The position numbers were made by a program, and so were the translations under genes. A DNA stretch of 20,298 nt, taken from the NCBI GenBank assembly GCA_964405825.1, contig CAYOPI010000058.1:1-20298 (forward strand), written 5' to 3'. The notes beneath the pieces are model-generated. The model did no database searches. It had not been told where the DNA came from and worked only from the letters and a program-made list of their open reading frames with translations. Positions 10,911 to 18,792 of this stretch are shown in pieces (the first letter of the stretch is position 1; each line of letters begins with the position of its first letter). This stretch comes from JBHJGM01 sp964405825. Lineage in GTDB: Bacteria; Verrucomicrobiota; Verrucomicrobiia; Opitutales; JBHJGM01.

Positions 10911-11040
10911 CGGGGGGAGGTTTCGGTACGTTGGGCGAATCCGCCGGTGAAGGCAAGAAACCGGATGCCTCAACGAATGCGTTCGCGCCCCCGGGGTGCC
11001 TGACGGGCGTCTTTGCCGGTAGGCGAGCGGGGCCCCGGGC

Positions 11041-11952
11041 TCAGGCGTTGCTGGCGGCGATGCGCTCGAGGATGTGCTCGTGCGCGGTGATGGGCGGGTA
11101 CTTCGCGGGGTTGTCCGCGCTGGTGCAGCTTTCCATGACCTCCACGAGGACTTCGGGGTCGGGGTCGTTGAAAAAGGCGATGGAGAGGCGGCCGTTGGCG
11201 GCGCCTTCGGGGCGGACCATCACGCGGTGCGGGGTGGACTTGTAGGCGTCGTTGGTCCAGCGCGCGAGCAGGTCGCCGGTGTTGACGACCACGGTGCCCT
11301 CAATGGGCGGGGCCGGCAGCCACTGGCCGTCGAGGCCCTGCACCTCAAGGCCGCCGGAGTCGTCCTGAAAGACCAGCGTGCACGAGCCGTAGTCGGTGTG
11401 CGCGCCGGCGCCCAGTTGCGCTTCGCTGGAGGCCTTCGACGGCGGGTAGTGCAGCATGCGCAGGGTCTGGGTGAGTCCGGTATGCTTGTCGGCGAAGAAA
11501 TCAGGGGGCAGGTGCAGCGAGCGCGCGAAGCCCTCCATGATGCCGTTGCAGATCTGCCGGCAGCGCTCGAAGAAATCCACCGAGACCTCGCGGAAGTCCG
11601 GGTTGGGCCAGAGCTGCGGCTGGCCGGCGTGGGCGCTGGCGTTGCGCATGGTGAAGGTCTCTTTGAGGTCGCCGGGCTTGGAGGGGTCGAGAGCCTCGCT
11701 GCCCATTGCGCCGTAGCCGAAGTTGTCATCCTGATTGAAGCCGTAGCGGGCCTTGTCCTCGGGGCTCATGGCGAAGAAGGCGCGGGCGGTGGCCTTCATG
11801 CCCTCGAGGACCTCGGGCGCCACGCCGTAGTTCTTGATGTACATGAAGCCGACCTCGCGGGCGGCGCGGTCGATCCGGGCGGAGGTCGCCTGGCGCGTGG
11901 CCTCGTCGCCGTTGAAGATACCGGACAGGTCGATGATGGGGATTTGGCTCAT
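11041..11952 (-). CDS. 2-oxoglutarate/Fe(II)-dependent oxygenase, isopenicillin N synthase-like family
   Basis: A 303-residue cytosolic non-heme iron oxygenase with the two-domain IPNS/gibberellin-oxidase layout. An N-terminal DIOX_N-type domain opens IPIIDLSGIF and continues REVGFMYIKNYGV. The catalytic jelly roll follows from about residue 160. Iron ligands are visible as His185 and Asp187 (GAHTDYG) and His242 (STPHRV). The 2-oxoglutarate-binding R-x-S is Arg255/Ser257 (GRLSIAFF), which supports 2-oxoglutarate use. The substrate cannot be read from the sequence. It is divergent from the DUF1800 gene across 177 bases, and 130 bases separate its stop from the start of the DUF748 gene in the same direction. 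Start ATG 11952 has no clear Shine-Dalgarno. Confidence 0.9.
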   Translation of the reverse strand: MSQIPIIDLSGIFNGDEATRQATSARIDRAAREVGFMYIKNYGVAPEVLEGMKATARAFFAMSPEDKARYGFNQDDNFGYGAMGSEALDPSKPGDLKETFTMRNASAHAGQPQLWPNPDFREVSVDFFERCRQICNGIMEGFARSLHLPPDFFADKHTGLTQTLRMLHYPPSKASSEAQLGAGAHTDYGSCTLVFQDDSGGLEVQGLDGQWLPAPPIEGTVVVNTGDLLARWTNDAYKSTPHRVMVRPEGAANGRLSIAFFNDPDPEVLVEVMESCTSADNPAKYPPITAHEHILERIAASNA

Positions 11953-12129
11953 GATGAGAATGGGAAATCAGTTAACGTTGCGGTGGGAACGTCCGTAGGA
12001 GGCAGCAGAATGGGGGCCACCCCGAGGGAGCTGTTTTCGTCGCAAGAGCCGCAATTTTTTGCCAATCTGAGCGTCATTCAGGGAACTGTCGTGCAGCCTG
12101 CCTGTTACCAATTATTACATGCCCTAGTG
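11953..12129. promoter_or_regulatory. Divergent intergenic region between oxygenase and DUF1800 gene
   Basis: This 177-base region is more AT-rich than its surroundings in two places (12052-12060 and 12104-12120) and must hold both promoters. A -10-like TATTAC is at 12113-12118, only 12 bases before the DUF1800 start, with no good -35 at the right distance. If real, it would give a nearly leaderless transcript. No ribosome binding site, operator or terminator could be recognised. Confidence 0.3.
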
Positions 12130-15100
12130 ATGCGTTGTCTGATGCTCTCTGCCGGCCTCAGTGCCGGCCTCTGCCTGACCTCACCCCTGCTTGCCCACCG
12201 GCCGGTTTCGATGGGGCCGCTGCTGGCTGTGCAGGCTTCAGGCGCCGTCGCCGAGCCCGAATTTTACGTCGAGTCGGTGCGTCTGCGGGCCAACCGCGTG
12301 CTGGTGCTGCCGATGAAGGTGTCGGAGGTCGCCGACGAGGACGCTTCCTTTGAGGTCCGCTCCAGTGACGAGGAGGTCATCACCGTCGAAGGGGACGCCA
12401 GCGTGCTGAAGGACCGTGCCGTCGGCTACGTGCAGGTCATCACGGGCCAGCCCGGCGAGGCGACCCTGCGCCTGGGCTGGCAGGAACTGGCCGTGACCGT
12501 TGAAGACGAACCGGGGGTGCCCGCGCTCGAAGGCGGCCTGCCTCGCATCACTTCACCGGTTACCGGTGCCTTGCTCTGGGGCGAGTTGGCGGTGGCGGTT
12601 GAAATCCCGCGCCCGTTGACGTCGCCCGAGCGCGAACTGCGCCGATTGCGTCTGCGCGCGGGCAACCGCCTCATCAGCGACGATCCGGTCGAGGTGGAGG
12701 AGTCCGGTGAGCCGCTGCGCCGCTACACTTTCCCGCTCGACGTGGACGGCCTGCCCGAAGGTCCGCAGGTGCTGACCGTTGAGGCCCAGTTTGCCGACGG
12801 CACCGAGTTGACCAGCGAACCGGTGGGCGTGGGTGTGCTGCGGGTCAATCCGGGCCAGCTGATCGCCGGTGAGACCGAGGACGTGCGCTACCGGGGCGAG
12901 GAGCGCCCGCGGCGCTTCGGGCGCAAGCAGCCTAACATTCAGGATTTTGACGACGCCTCGGGCGGCAAAGTGTCGGCGATGTACGGGGGCTATCCCTCGT
13001 GGTGCCTGCCGGTCACGGTTGAGGCACCCGGCCACTACCAGATGATTGTGCGCGCTGCCGGGCAGGAAGCTGCCGGGGCTTACCCGAGCCTGCGCCTGCA
13101 CGTGGGCGACGACGAAGACCCCGTCACCATGGGACGCCTGAGCCGGGGCGATTTTCATCGGGTCGCCGTGGGCACGCCCTTCGAGCTGGAAGCGGGCGAG
13201 CAGCTGGTGGCGCTTGCCTTTGCCAACGACTTTCGTGCGAACAAGCAAAACGACCGCAATCTCTTCCTCGACCGCTACGAGCTGCTGCGGGTGGATCCCC
13301 TGGTGGAGGAGGACGCCCTCGACGAGTTGCTCGCGCTGTCCGACGGGTTGCCGGTGATCGCGGTGACGCATCCGCTGCATGAGCGGCTGATCGGAGGGGA
13401 GATGACGATCGAAGCCCTCACGCGGCGTCCGATGGGCGAGGGCATCGAGAAGCCGAAAGTTACCGTCTGGGTCAACGGCCAGATGGTGGCGATGCAGCAG
13501 AGCGTTCACCCGGGCTTTACGCTCTCGCGCGGGCACCTGCGCACCGGCGCCAACCAGGTGCACCTGGAAGCCGACTATGGCGAGGGCCTGCCCCCGGCGC
13601 GCACGCCAACGTTCACGGTTTTTGGCGCGGGCGAGGTCGAGCGTTCGACGATCCGTCGCCATTTGCGCTTCCCGGTGACCGGCGAGGGCTGGAGCGACTT
13701 CACGCACTCAAGGATTCAGCCCAGGCCAAACCACCGCGACACACACATCGCCGCCCTTTTCGGCAATGCGACGGTGGACCTGGAGTTGCCCGATTCGCTT
13801 GAGGGGGAGTTTGACTTGCTCGTCGACGGCTATGCGCAGGCTTTCAAGGGTCCGGCCAAGGTACGGGTGGCGCTGATCGACGAAGCGGGTGAGCGCGTCT
13901 TTGATCCCGATGGCCACGGCTTCTGGTCGCACTGGAAGAAGGCCGAGATCGGCGAGGTCTCGCTGCGCCCCGGCAAGAAGTTCGTCCGCGTGACTTTCTT
14001 CAACGACCTGTACGAGCCAGACAAAGGTGACCGGAACTTCTTCCTGCGTTCAGTCGTGCTGCGCGAGAAGATGCGCACGCCCGACACACAGCCTCCGCGC
14101 GTTGAGATTCTGTACCCGCCCAACGGCCATGCCCTCTACGGTGGCGACGTCATCATCGCGCGCATTTGGGACGAGGACCGGCTGGACCAGGTCGATCTCA
14201 TCCACGACGGCAAGCCCCTCAGGATGGCCTGGGAAGTGGTCCGCGGCGAGGGCCTGCTGGTCCTGCCGATTCCGACCTACGGCCTGGAGCCGGTTCGTCA
14301 TACCTTTGAAGTGCTCGCGCGGGACGCCTCCCGCAATGAGGGCCGCTCCGCGCAGGTGACCGTCGAGCTGCTGGAGGAGCCCCCCGCCGAGCCGACCGCT
14401 TACGCCCGTGCGGTGCACCTGCTCAACCGCTTCGGGTACGGGCCCGAGCCGCAGGAGATCGCCCGCATCCTTTTGAACGGCGAACGCGCCTGGCTGGAGC
14501 AACGCCTGGATGAGCCTGCGGTCAACCCGGCAGCGCTCAACGCCCGCGTCTTCGCCGCCCTGCGCCACCGCAACCCGGAGGGCATTGGCGACGTGCAGCT
14601 GCGCGCGTTGGAAGAGTGGGTTCAGGACCCCAACCCCGTGCGGGCGCGCTTCAATTACTTCACGCAGAACCACTTCTCCACCTGGATTCGCAAGACCGGG
14701 GCCGAGCGCAAGCTGGCCGAGCACCTGGCCTTTTCACAAGCCGGCTTCGCGCGTTTTGGCGACCTGCTGTGGACCTCCGCCACGAGCCCGGCAATGCTGC
14801 ACTACCTCGACCAGCAGAAGAGTTTCAAAGGCCGGCTCAACGAGAATTACGCCCGTGAGATTCTCGAGCTGCACACCTTTGGGGTCGACAACGGCTACGT
14901 GCAGGAGGACGTCACGCGCCTGGCCGGTTTGCTGACGGGCTGGACCTTTACCGAAGAGGCTTCGGTGGCCCGCGACGAAGCCCTTTCGCTGGAGAACCGC
15001 TTTCGCTTTGCGCCCGACCTCAACGACCCCGAAACCCAGGAAGTCGTCGGCCTGCGCCTGGAAAGTGAGGACGACGCCGAGCAGTTCGAGCGCGTGCAGT

Positions 15101-15747
15101 ACGTCATGGAGACGCTCGCAGCCGCGCCCTTCACCGCGCGGTACATCGCGACCAAGCTGGCCGAGCATTACGTCTCGGTGCCGGCTTCGGACGCCCTCGT
15201 GGCGGACCTGGCCCGCGTCTATCTGGAAACCGGCGGGAGCATGCGCGACCTGATGCTGGCGCTTTCCGAGCACCCGGAGTTTTGGGCTGCCCGCTCTCAG
15301 CCGCGCCTGGCCAAGCCGGTGGACTTCGGCCTGCGGGTCTACCGCGTGACCGAGTTCCATGAGCACCCGCACAACCTGCGGCGTTACCTGCAGCAGAGCG
15401 GCACCGGTATCTTTGAGCATCCAACGCCGGACGGTCTCCCCGAGGCCGACTCCGACTACGCCTCCTCCAACGCTCTGCTGCAGCGGTGGCGTTTTGTCTC
15501 AAAGATGTCGTGGGCGCTGTGGCGCCTGGCTCCGCCCGGTTGGCGGCATCAGCTGCAGAGGCCCAACCCCGAGGTCGAGCGGCAGCTGGTGCAGTACATC
15601 AGCCAGGGCCTGACGGGCTACCCGCTGGACGAGCGTTCGCTGGAGGCCGCGATGCAGGCCCTCGCCACCTCCCGCACCAAGTCCACCGACCGTGTCCACG
15701 AGGTGACGGCCGTGGTCGGCATGATGCCCGAGACCAACTTCCGTTGA
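12130..15747 (+). CDS. Modular exported DUF1800 protein with Ig-like and CBM-like domains
   Basis: A 1205-residue protein. The N-terminus (MRCLMLSAGLSAGLCLTSPLLA) reads as a Sec signal peptide cleaved near residue 22. Approximate order: Big-like domain 46-131; Ig-like 138-240; CBM-like 279-390; Ig-like 407-500; CBM-like 508-651; Ig-like 655-750; DUF1800 757-1190. The three Ig-like units open alike, with a P-x-x-G/E-x-x-L-x-G pattern. Both CBM-like units end with N-D, then D-R-N nine residues later (366/375 and 625/634), recalling calcium-dependent xylan-binding CBM60-type modules. DUF1800 is recognised by LLNRFGYGP, NHFSTWIRKTG, ENYAREILELHTFGV and LLTGWTF. The domain's activity is unknown. 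The DUF1501 gene follows after 49 bases, a pairing seen widely in bacteria, so an operon is likely. The start is tandem GTG-ATG (12127, 12130) with no Shine-Dalgarno. Confidence 0.88.
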   Translation: MRCLMLSAGLSAGLCLTSPLLAHRPVSMGPLLAVQASGAVAEPEFYVESVRLRANRVLVLPMKVSEVADEDASFEVRSSDEEVITVEGDASVLKDRAVGYVQVITGQPGEATLRLGWQELAVTVEDEPGVPALEGGLPRITSPVTGALLWGELAVAVEIPRPLTSPERELRRLRLRAGNRLISDDPVEVEESGEPLRRYTFPLDVDGLPEGPQVLTVEAQFADGTELTSEPVGVGVLRVNPGQLIAGETEDVRYRGEERPRRFGRKQPNIQDFDDASGGKVSAMYGGYPSWCLPVTVEAPGHYQMIVRAAGQEAAGAYPSLRLHVGDDEDPVTMGRLSRGDFHRVAVGTPFELEAGEQLVALAFANDFRANKQNDRNLFLDRYELLRVDPLVEEDALDELLALSDGLPVIAVTHPLHERLIGGEMTIEALTRRPMGEGIEKPKVTVWVNGQMVAMQQSVHPGFTLSRGHLRTGANQVHLEADYGEGLPPARTPTFTVFGAGEVERSTIRRHLRFPVTGEGWSDFTHSRIQPRPNHRDTHIAALFGNATVDLELPDSLEGEFDLLVDGYAQAFKGPAKVRVALIDEAGERVFDPDGHGFWSHWKKAEIGEVSLRPGKKFVRVTFFNDLYEPDKGDRNFFLRSVVLREKMRTPDTQPPRVEILYPPNGHALYGGDVIIARIWDEDRLDQVDLIHDGKPLRMAWEVVRGEGLLVLPIPTYGLEPVRHTFEVLARDASRNEGRSAQVTVELLEEPPAEPTAYARAVHLLNRFGYGPEPQEIARILLNGERAWLEQRLDEPAVNPAALNARVFAALRHRNPEGIGDVQLRALEEWVQDPNPVRARFNYFTQNHFSTWIRKTGAERKLAEHLAFSQAGFARFGDLLWTSATSPAMLHYLDQQKSFKGRLNENYAREILELHTFGVDNGYVQEDVTRLAGLLTGWTFTEEASVARDEALSLENRFRFAPDLNDPETQEVVGLRLESEDDAEQFERVQYVMETLAAAPFTARYIATKLAEHYVSVPASDALVADLARVYLETGGSMRDLMLALSEHPEFWAARSQPRLAKPVDFGLRVYRVTEFHEHPHNLRRYLQQSGTGIFEHPTPDGLPEADSDYASSNALLQRWRFVSKMSWALWRLAPPGWRHQLQRPNPEVERQLVQYISQGLTGYPLDERSLEAAMQALATSRTKSTDRVHEVTAVVGMMPETNFR

Positions 15748-15796
15748 CTTTCTTCGCTGCCGCCCAGACGTCATCCGCAAACACACGAGGTACACC

Positions 15797-17086
15797 ATGG
15801 AACTGACCCGCCGCTATTTTCTGAAGTCCTCCGGGGCCCTGTTGGCCTACACAGGCATTGCACCGTTGACCGGCCTGCTGGCCCAGGCCGCCGCCGACGG
15901 CCAACCCGTGCACCGGGGCAAGACGCTGGTCGTGGTCTTCCTGCGCGGGGGCACCGACGGGCTCAATCTGGTCGTGCCTTACGGCGATCCGGAGTACTAC
16001 AAGCTGCGCCGCACCATCGCGATCCATCAACCCGGCAAGGAAGACGGCGCGGTCGACCTGGACGGCTTTTTTGGCCTGCACCCGCAGGCATCCGCGCTGG
16101 CACCGCTGTTGAAGTCCGGCGAGGCGACGGCCCTGCACGCGGTCGGTTACGCGCACAACACACGCTCACACTTTGAGGAGCAGGACACCTGGGAAACCGG
16201 CATCATCGGCAACACCGTCAGCTCCGACGGCTGGCTCAACCGCCACCTGTTGACCTCGACCGGACGCGGCCCGATCCGCGCGCTGTCCATCGGTGACAAC
16301 CTGCCGCGAATCCTGCACGGCAAGGCCGACGCCATCGCGATTCGCGGGCTGACGGACCTGGCCCTGCCCAAGCGCCGCGGCGGGATGGACCCGAACGTTT
16401 TGCGGGCGGCTCTGGAAGATGCCTATTGCTCGCACGAGCCGGTCGACCGGCGGGACGTCATCGACGCGCAGACGCTGCTGGCGCAGACCGCCGGGGCCAC
16501 CCTCGAGAGCATGAAGCACCTGCAGGCCCTTTCGAAGGAGAAGTACGAGCCGGTGGCTCCGTACCCGGACTCGCGCTTTGCCCGCAGCCTGGAGAGCGTG
16601 GCGCGTCTGGTGAAGGCCGACCTGGGTCTGGAAGTTGTCGAGCTGACCCTCGGCGGCTGGGACACGCACAACAATCAGGGCGGCGTCTACGGGGCCTTTG
16701 GCAACCTCTGCCGTACCCTCGCCGAAGGGCTGGCCGCGTTCCAGAAAGACATGGGTCCGAAGATGGACGACGTGCTCGTGCTCACGCTCAGCGATTTTGG
16801 CCGGACCGCCGAGGAAAACGGTACCGGGGGCACCGACCACGGCTGGGGCAACTGCATGTTTGCAATGGGCGGAGGCGTGCGCCAGGTGCGTCAGAAGCAC
16901 AAAGCACCGGTCATGACCGAATGGCCCGGCCTGGCCAGGGAGCAGCTCAACCAGAAGCGCGATCTGCTGCACACCACGGACTTCCGCGACGTTATCGGCG
17001 AGGTCGTCCAGGCGCACCTGGGCAATCCCAACCTGAAGCGCGTCCTGCCCGGCCACGAGTTCAAGCCGGTCGGGCTGATCGCCTGA
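15797..17086 (+). CDS. DUF1501 family protein with twin-arginine signal
   Basis: A 429-residue protein of the DUF1501 family, which has an alkaline-phosphatase/sulfatase-like fold; the reaction is unknown. The N-terminus carries a Tat motif (TRRYFLK, residues 4-10) and a hydrophobic stretch ending LLAQAAA, so it is likely exported folded, perhaps with metals bound. Conserved polar motifs that could hold metal are present: GGTDGL at 51-56, HNTRSHF at 120-126, GGWDTHNNQ at 286-294, SDFGRT at 332-337 and TDHGWGN at 346-352. Length is normal for the family. A Shine-Dalgarno GAGG at 15787-15790 lies 6 bases before the ATG, one of the clearest in the window. It is the second gene of the DUF1800/DUF1501 unit and converges with the MFS gene across 15 bases. 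Confidence 0.93.
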   Translation: MELTRRYFLKSSGALLAYTGIAPLTGLLAQAAADGQPVHRGKTLVVVFLRGGTDGLNLVVPYGDPEYYKLRRTIAIHQPGKEDGAVDLDGFFGLHPQASALAPLLKSGEATALHAVGYAHNTRSHFEEQDTWETGIIGNTVSSDGWLNRHLLTSTGRGPIRALSIGDNLPRILHGKADAIAIRGLTDLALPKRRGGMDPNVLRAALEDAYCSHEPVDRRDVIDAQTLLAQTAGATLESMKHLQALSKEKYEPVAPYPDSRFARSLESVARLVKADLGLEVVELTLGGWDTHNNQGGVYGAFGNLCRTLAEGLAAFQKDMGPKMDDVLVLTLSDFGRTAEENGTGGTDHGWGNCMFAMGGGVRQVRQKHKAPVMTEWPGLAREQLNQKRDLLHTTDFRDVIGEVVQAHLGNPNLKRVLPGHEFKPVGLIA

Positions 17087-17101
17087 GCGTCGAGCGTTGC
17101 C

Positions 17102-18520
17102 TCAGCTCCTGGTCTGCTGCGGTGCGGGAGGCTCCTCGGGCGCATCATCTTTCGGTGCCGGGTGCACGCAGGCTTGGCCCTCGCTCTGGCGTTTGAGCAG
17201 GAAGACGCCGGCGATCGCCAGGAGCATTGCAGTGAAGACGAACCAGGCGGGCAGGGCCGGCAGCGCCTGCTTGAAGACACCCGCCTCGCCGCCTCCCTCC
17301 GGATCGAGCGCGCCCGTAAGGCCCGCGTAGAGCAGGCCCACGCCGCCATAGGCGAGGTTGCCCGCAAGGCCCTTGAAGCTCAGGACGGTCGCGCGGCGGC
17401 TGGAGGAAGTTGAGCGGTTGAGGTAGTGGCTGGCGTAAAACTCGGCGAGGGTCATCGAGTAGAAGACGATCATCGCGAAGATGAGCCCGGCGAAGGGCAC
17501 GGCAAACGTGCAGCCGACAAAGCCGATCAGGCCGATGACGAAGAGGGCGGCGAGGTTCGGGCCGATGCTGAAGCGCTCCGTGGTGACGCGCCCATGCGTG
17601 GGCGCAACGAGATTGAGCACGACCAGGAAGACGCCGATCACGCCAAAGTAAACCTCAGGGATTTCAATCAGGCGGAAGTATTCGCTACTCAGGGTGGCGA
17701 ACATCCGCGCCGTGCTGTCGAAAACCATGAAGCCGAGGATGACGAAGAGAACGAAGGGCATCGTCACGATCCACTTGCCCGTGTGGAAGACCTGCCGGAA
17801 GGCGTTGACGAACTGGTTGCCGCCGCTGGGGCGCGCGTCGGTGTCCGCGTCGCTGGGCCGGGGCTCGCGCAGGCGCGGCATCAGCGCAAGCAGCACGATC
17901 GCGGTGATCAGGTTCAGCGCGATGGGGAAGCGCAGGGCGAGGTCCTGATCGATTTCAAAGCCCAGGCCGAGCGCGCTGGCGATGCCGTTGGTCACGGCCG
18001 GGTCGTAGACCGCCGCGCCCAGGATCATCGCAAAGATCATGGCGATGCCCTGGAAGCGCATGGCACGCTCCAGGATGCGCGGCCACAGGTCCTCGTTCTT
18101 TTTCTCGGCCAGGGTGTCGTAGGCGAGGGCCTGATCGGCCCCGCTGGCCAGCGCCTCGGAGATTCCGCTGAGCACGCGGTTGATCGCCACCGCGGCGAAG
18201 ACCAGTTCGACGTTGCCCAGCGGCACGAAGACGAGCACGGCCATCTCCAGGACCATCAGCGCCGAAGCCGTCACCACCAGGCGCTTGCGCCCGAGCACGT
18301 CGGCCAGCGCACCCGAGGGCACTTCAAAGAGCACGATGCTGGCCGCCCACAACGCATTGAGCAGCGAGAACTGCTCGAGGGTCAGCCCCATGTCCAGAAA
18401 CAGGATGGTGTAGACCGGGTAGTAGAACCGCGCGACGTAGAGGATACGGAAAGCGAAGTACAGGCGGATATTGGGCTCCTTCAGGGCGGAAGCCAGCCGC
18501 TGCTTGGGGTCGTCACTCAT
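17102..18520 (-). CDS. Major facilitator superfamily transporter
   Basis: A 472-residue inner-membrane transporter with about 12 hydrophobic segments in two halves, separated by a polar loop near residues 215-240 (REPRPSDADTDARPSGG). MFS motif A is present as SGALADVLGRKR at 69-80, in the loop after the second segment. The next half-motif, SGISEALASGADQALAYD at 118-135, is typical of a little-studied MFS subgroup. The C-terminus ends in a Pro/Glu-rich polar tail. Substrate and direction cannot be told. Start ATG 18520 has no Shine-Dalgarno. A strong hairpin-forming palindrome starts 10 bases upstream and could affect translation or bind a regulator. hflX lies upstream in the same direction, 272 bases away. 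Confidence 0.9.
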   Translation of the reverse strand: MSDDPKQRLASALKEPNIRLYFAFRILYVARFYYPVYTILFLDMGLTLEQFSLLNALWAASIVLFEVPSGALADVLGRKRLVVTASALMVLEMAVLVFVPLGNVELVFAAVAINRVLSGISEALASGADQALAYDTLAEKKNEDLWPRILERAMRFQGIAMIFAMILGAAVYDPAVTNGIASALGLGFEIDQDLALRFPIALNLITAIVLLALMPRLREPRPSDADTDARPSGGNQFVNAFRQVFHTGKWIVTMPFVLFVILGFMVFDSTARMFATLSSEYFRLIEIPEVYFGVIGVFLVVLNLVAPTHGRVTTERFSIGPNLAALFVIGLIGFVGCTFAVPFAGLIFAMIVFYSMTLAEFYASHYLNRSTSSSRRATVLSFKGLAGNLAYGGVGLLYAGLTGALDPEGGGEAGVFKQALPALPAWFVFTAMLLAIAGVFLLKRQSEGQACVHPAPKDDAPEEPPAPQQTRS

Positions 18521-18530
18521 GGTTCAGGGA

Positions 18531-18560
18531 CCGGCCTGGGCAGGCCGGGGACAGCGCTGT
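18531..18560. promoter_or_regulatory. Two adjacent palindromes upstream of the MFS gene
   Basis: CCGGCCTG at 18531-18538 and CAGGCCGG at 18541-18548 form a perfect 8-base inverted repeat with a two-base centre. Two bases further is a perfect 10-base palindrome, ACAGCGCTGT (18551-18560). Together they end 10 bases before the MFS start. They could be an operator, or the first could form an RNA hairpin near the ribosome site. GC-rich DNA makes chance palindromes common, and no regulator gene is adjacent. Confidence 0.4.
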
Positions 18561-18792
18561 GACGATGGGCGCTGCACCGCCGATGGCAAGGCCCTAGATC
18601 CCGCGGAGACGGCGAAGCTCAGCCACCGTGAACCCACCTTGGGCCGCCACGCTTCTGCGGATCGCAGCCAGCCTGCCCGGCTTCGGCCGCTCGTGCCTTC
18701 GTGGTGCTGGCCGTGACGCAGCGTGGCTACCGGCGCAGACTTTTCAGCGAAGTTGCCCGGATGGTGGGTGCCAAAACCCGGAGGCGGCAGGT
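18561..18792. other. Non-coding stretch between hflX and the MFS gene
   Basis: Both strands were read for a small gene, tRNA, SRP, 6S or RNase P RNA, riboswitch or terminator, and nothing convincing was found. Several short GC-rich inverted repeats are present, but none has a T-run after it. The region presumably contains the end of the hflX transcript and the promoter of the MFS gene. Confidence 0.5.

Noticed and set aside
10911..10973. TTG-initiated 21-residue extension of the DUF748 protein
   Set aside because: It would put a polar, Arg-rich segment before the membrane anchor, with no Shine-Dalgarno; the ATG at 10910 gives a normal anchored N-terminus.
12553..13707. 384-codon minus-strand open frame inside the DUF1800 gene
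   Set aside because: Arg/His/Ala-rich shadow; the plus frame shows Ig-like and CBM-like repeats.
17426..18562. 378-codon plus-strand open frame over the MFS gene
   Set aside because: The product is highly charged and His/Asp/Glu-rich with no recognisable fold; the MFS frame has motif A and 12 membrane segments.
18521..18792. Possible structured RNA in the hflX-MFS gap
   Set aside because: No SRP, 6S, tRNA, tmRNA or cobalamin-riboswitch core motif could be found on either strand; only scattered GC-rich inverted repeats.
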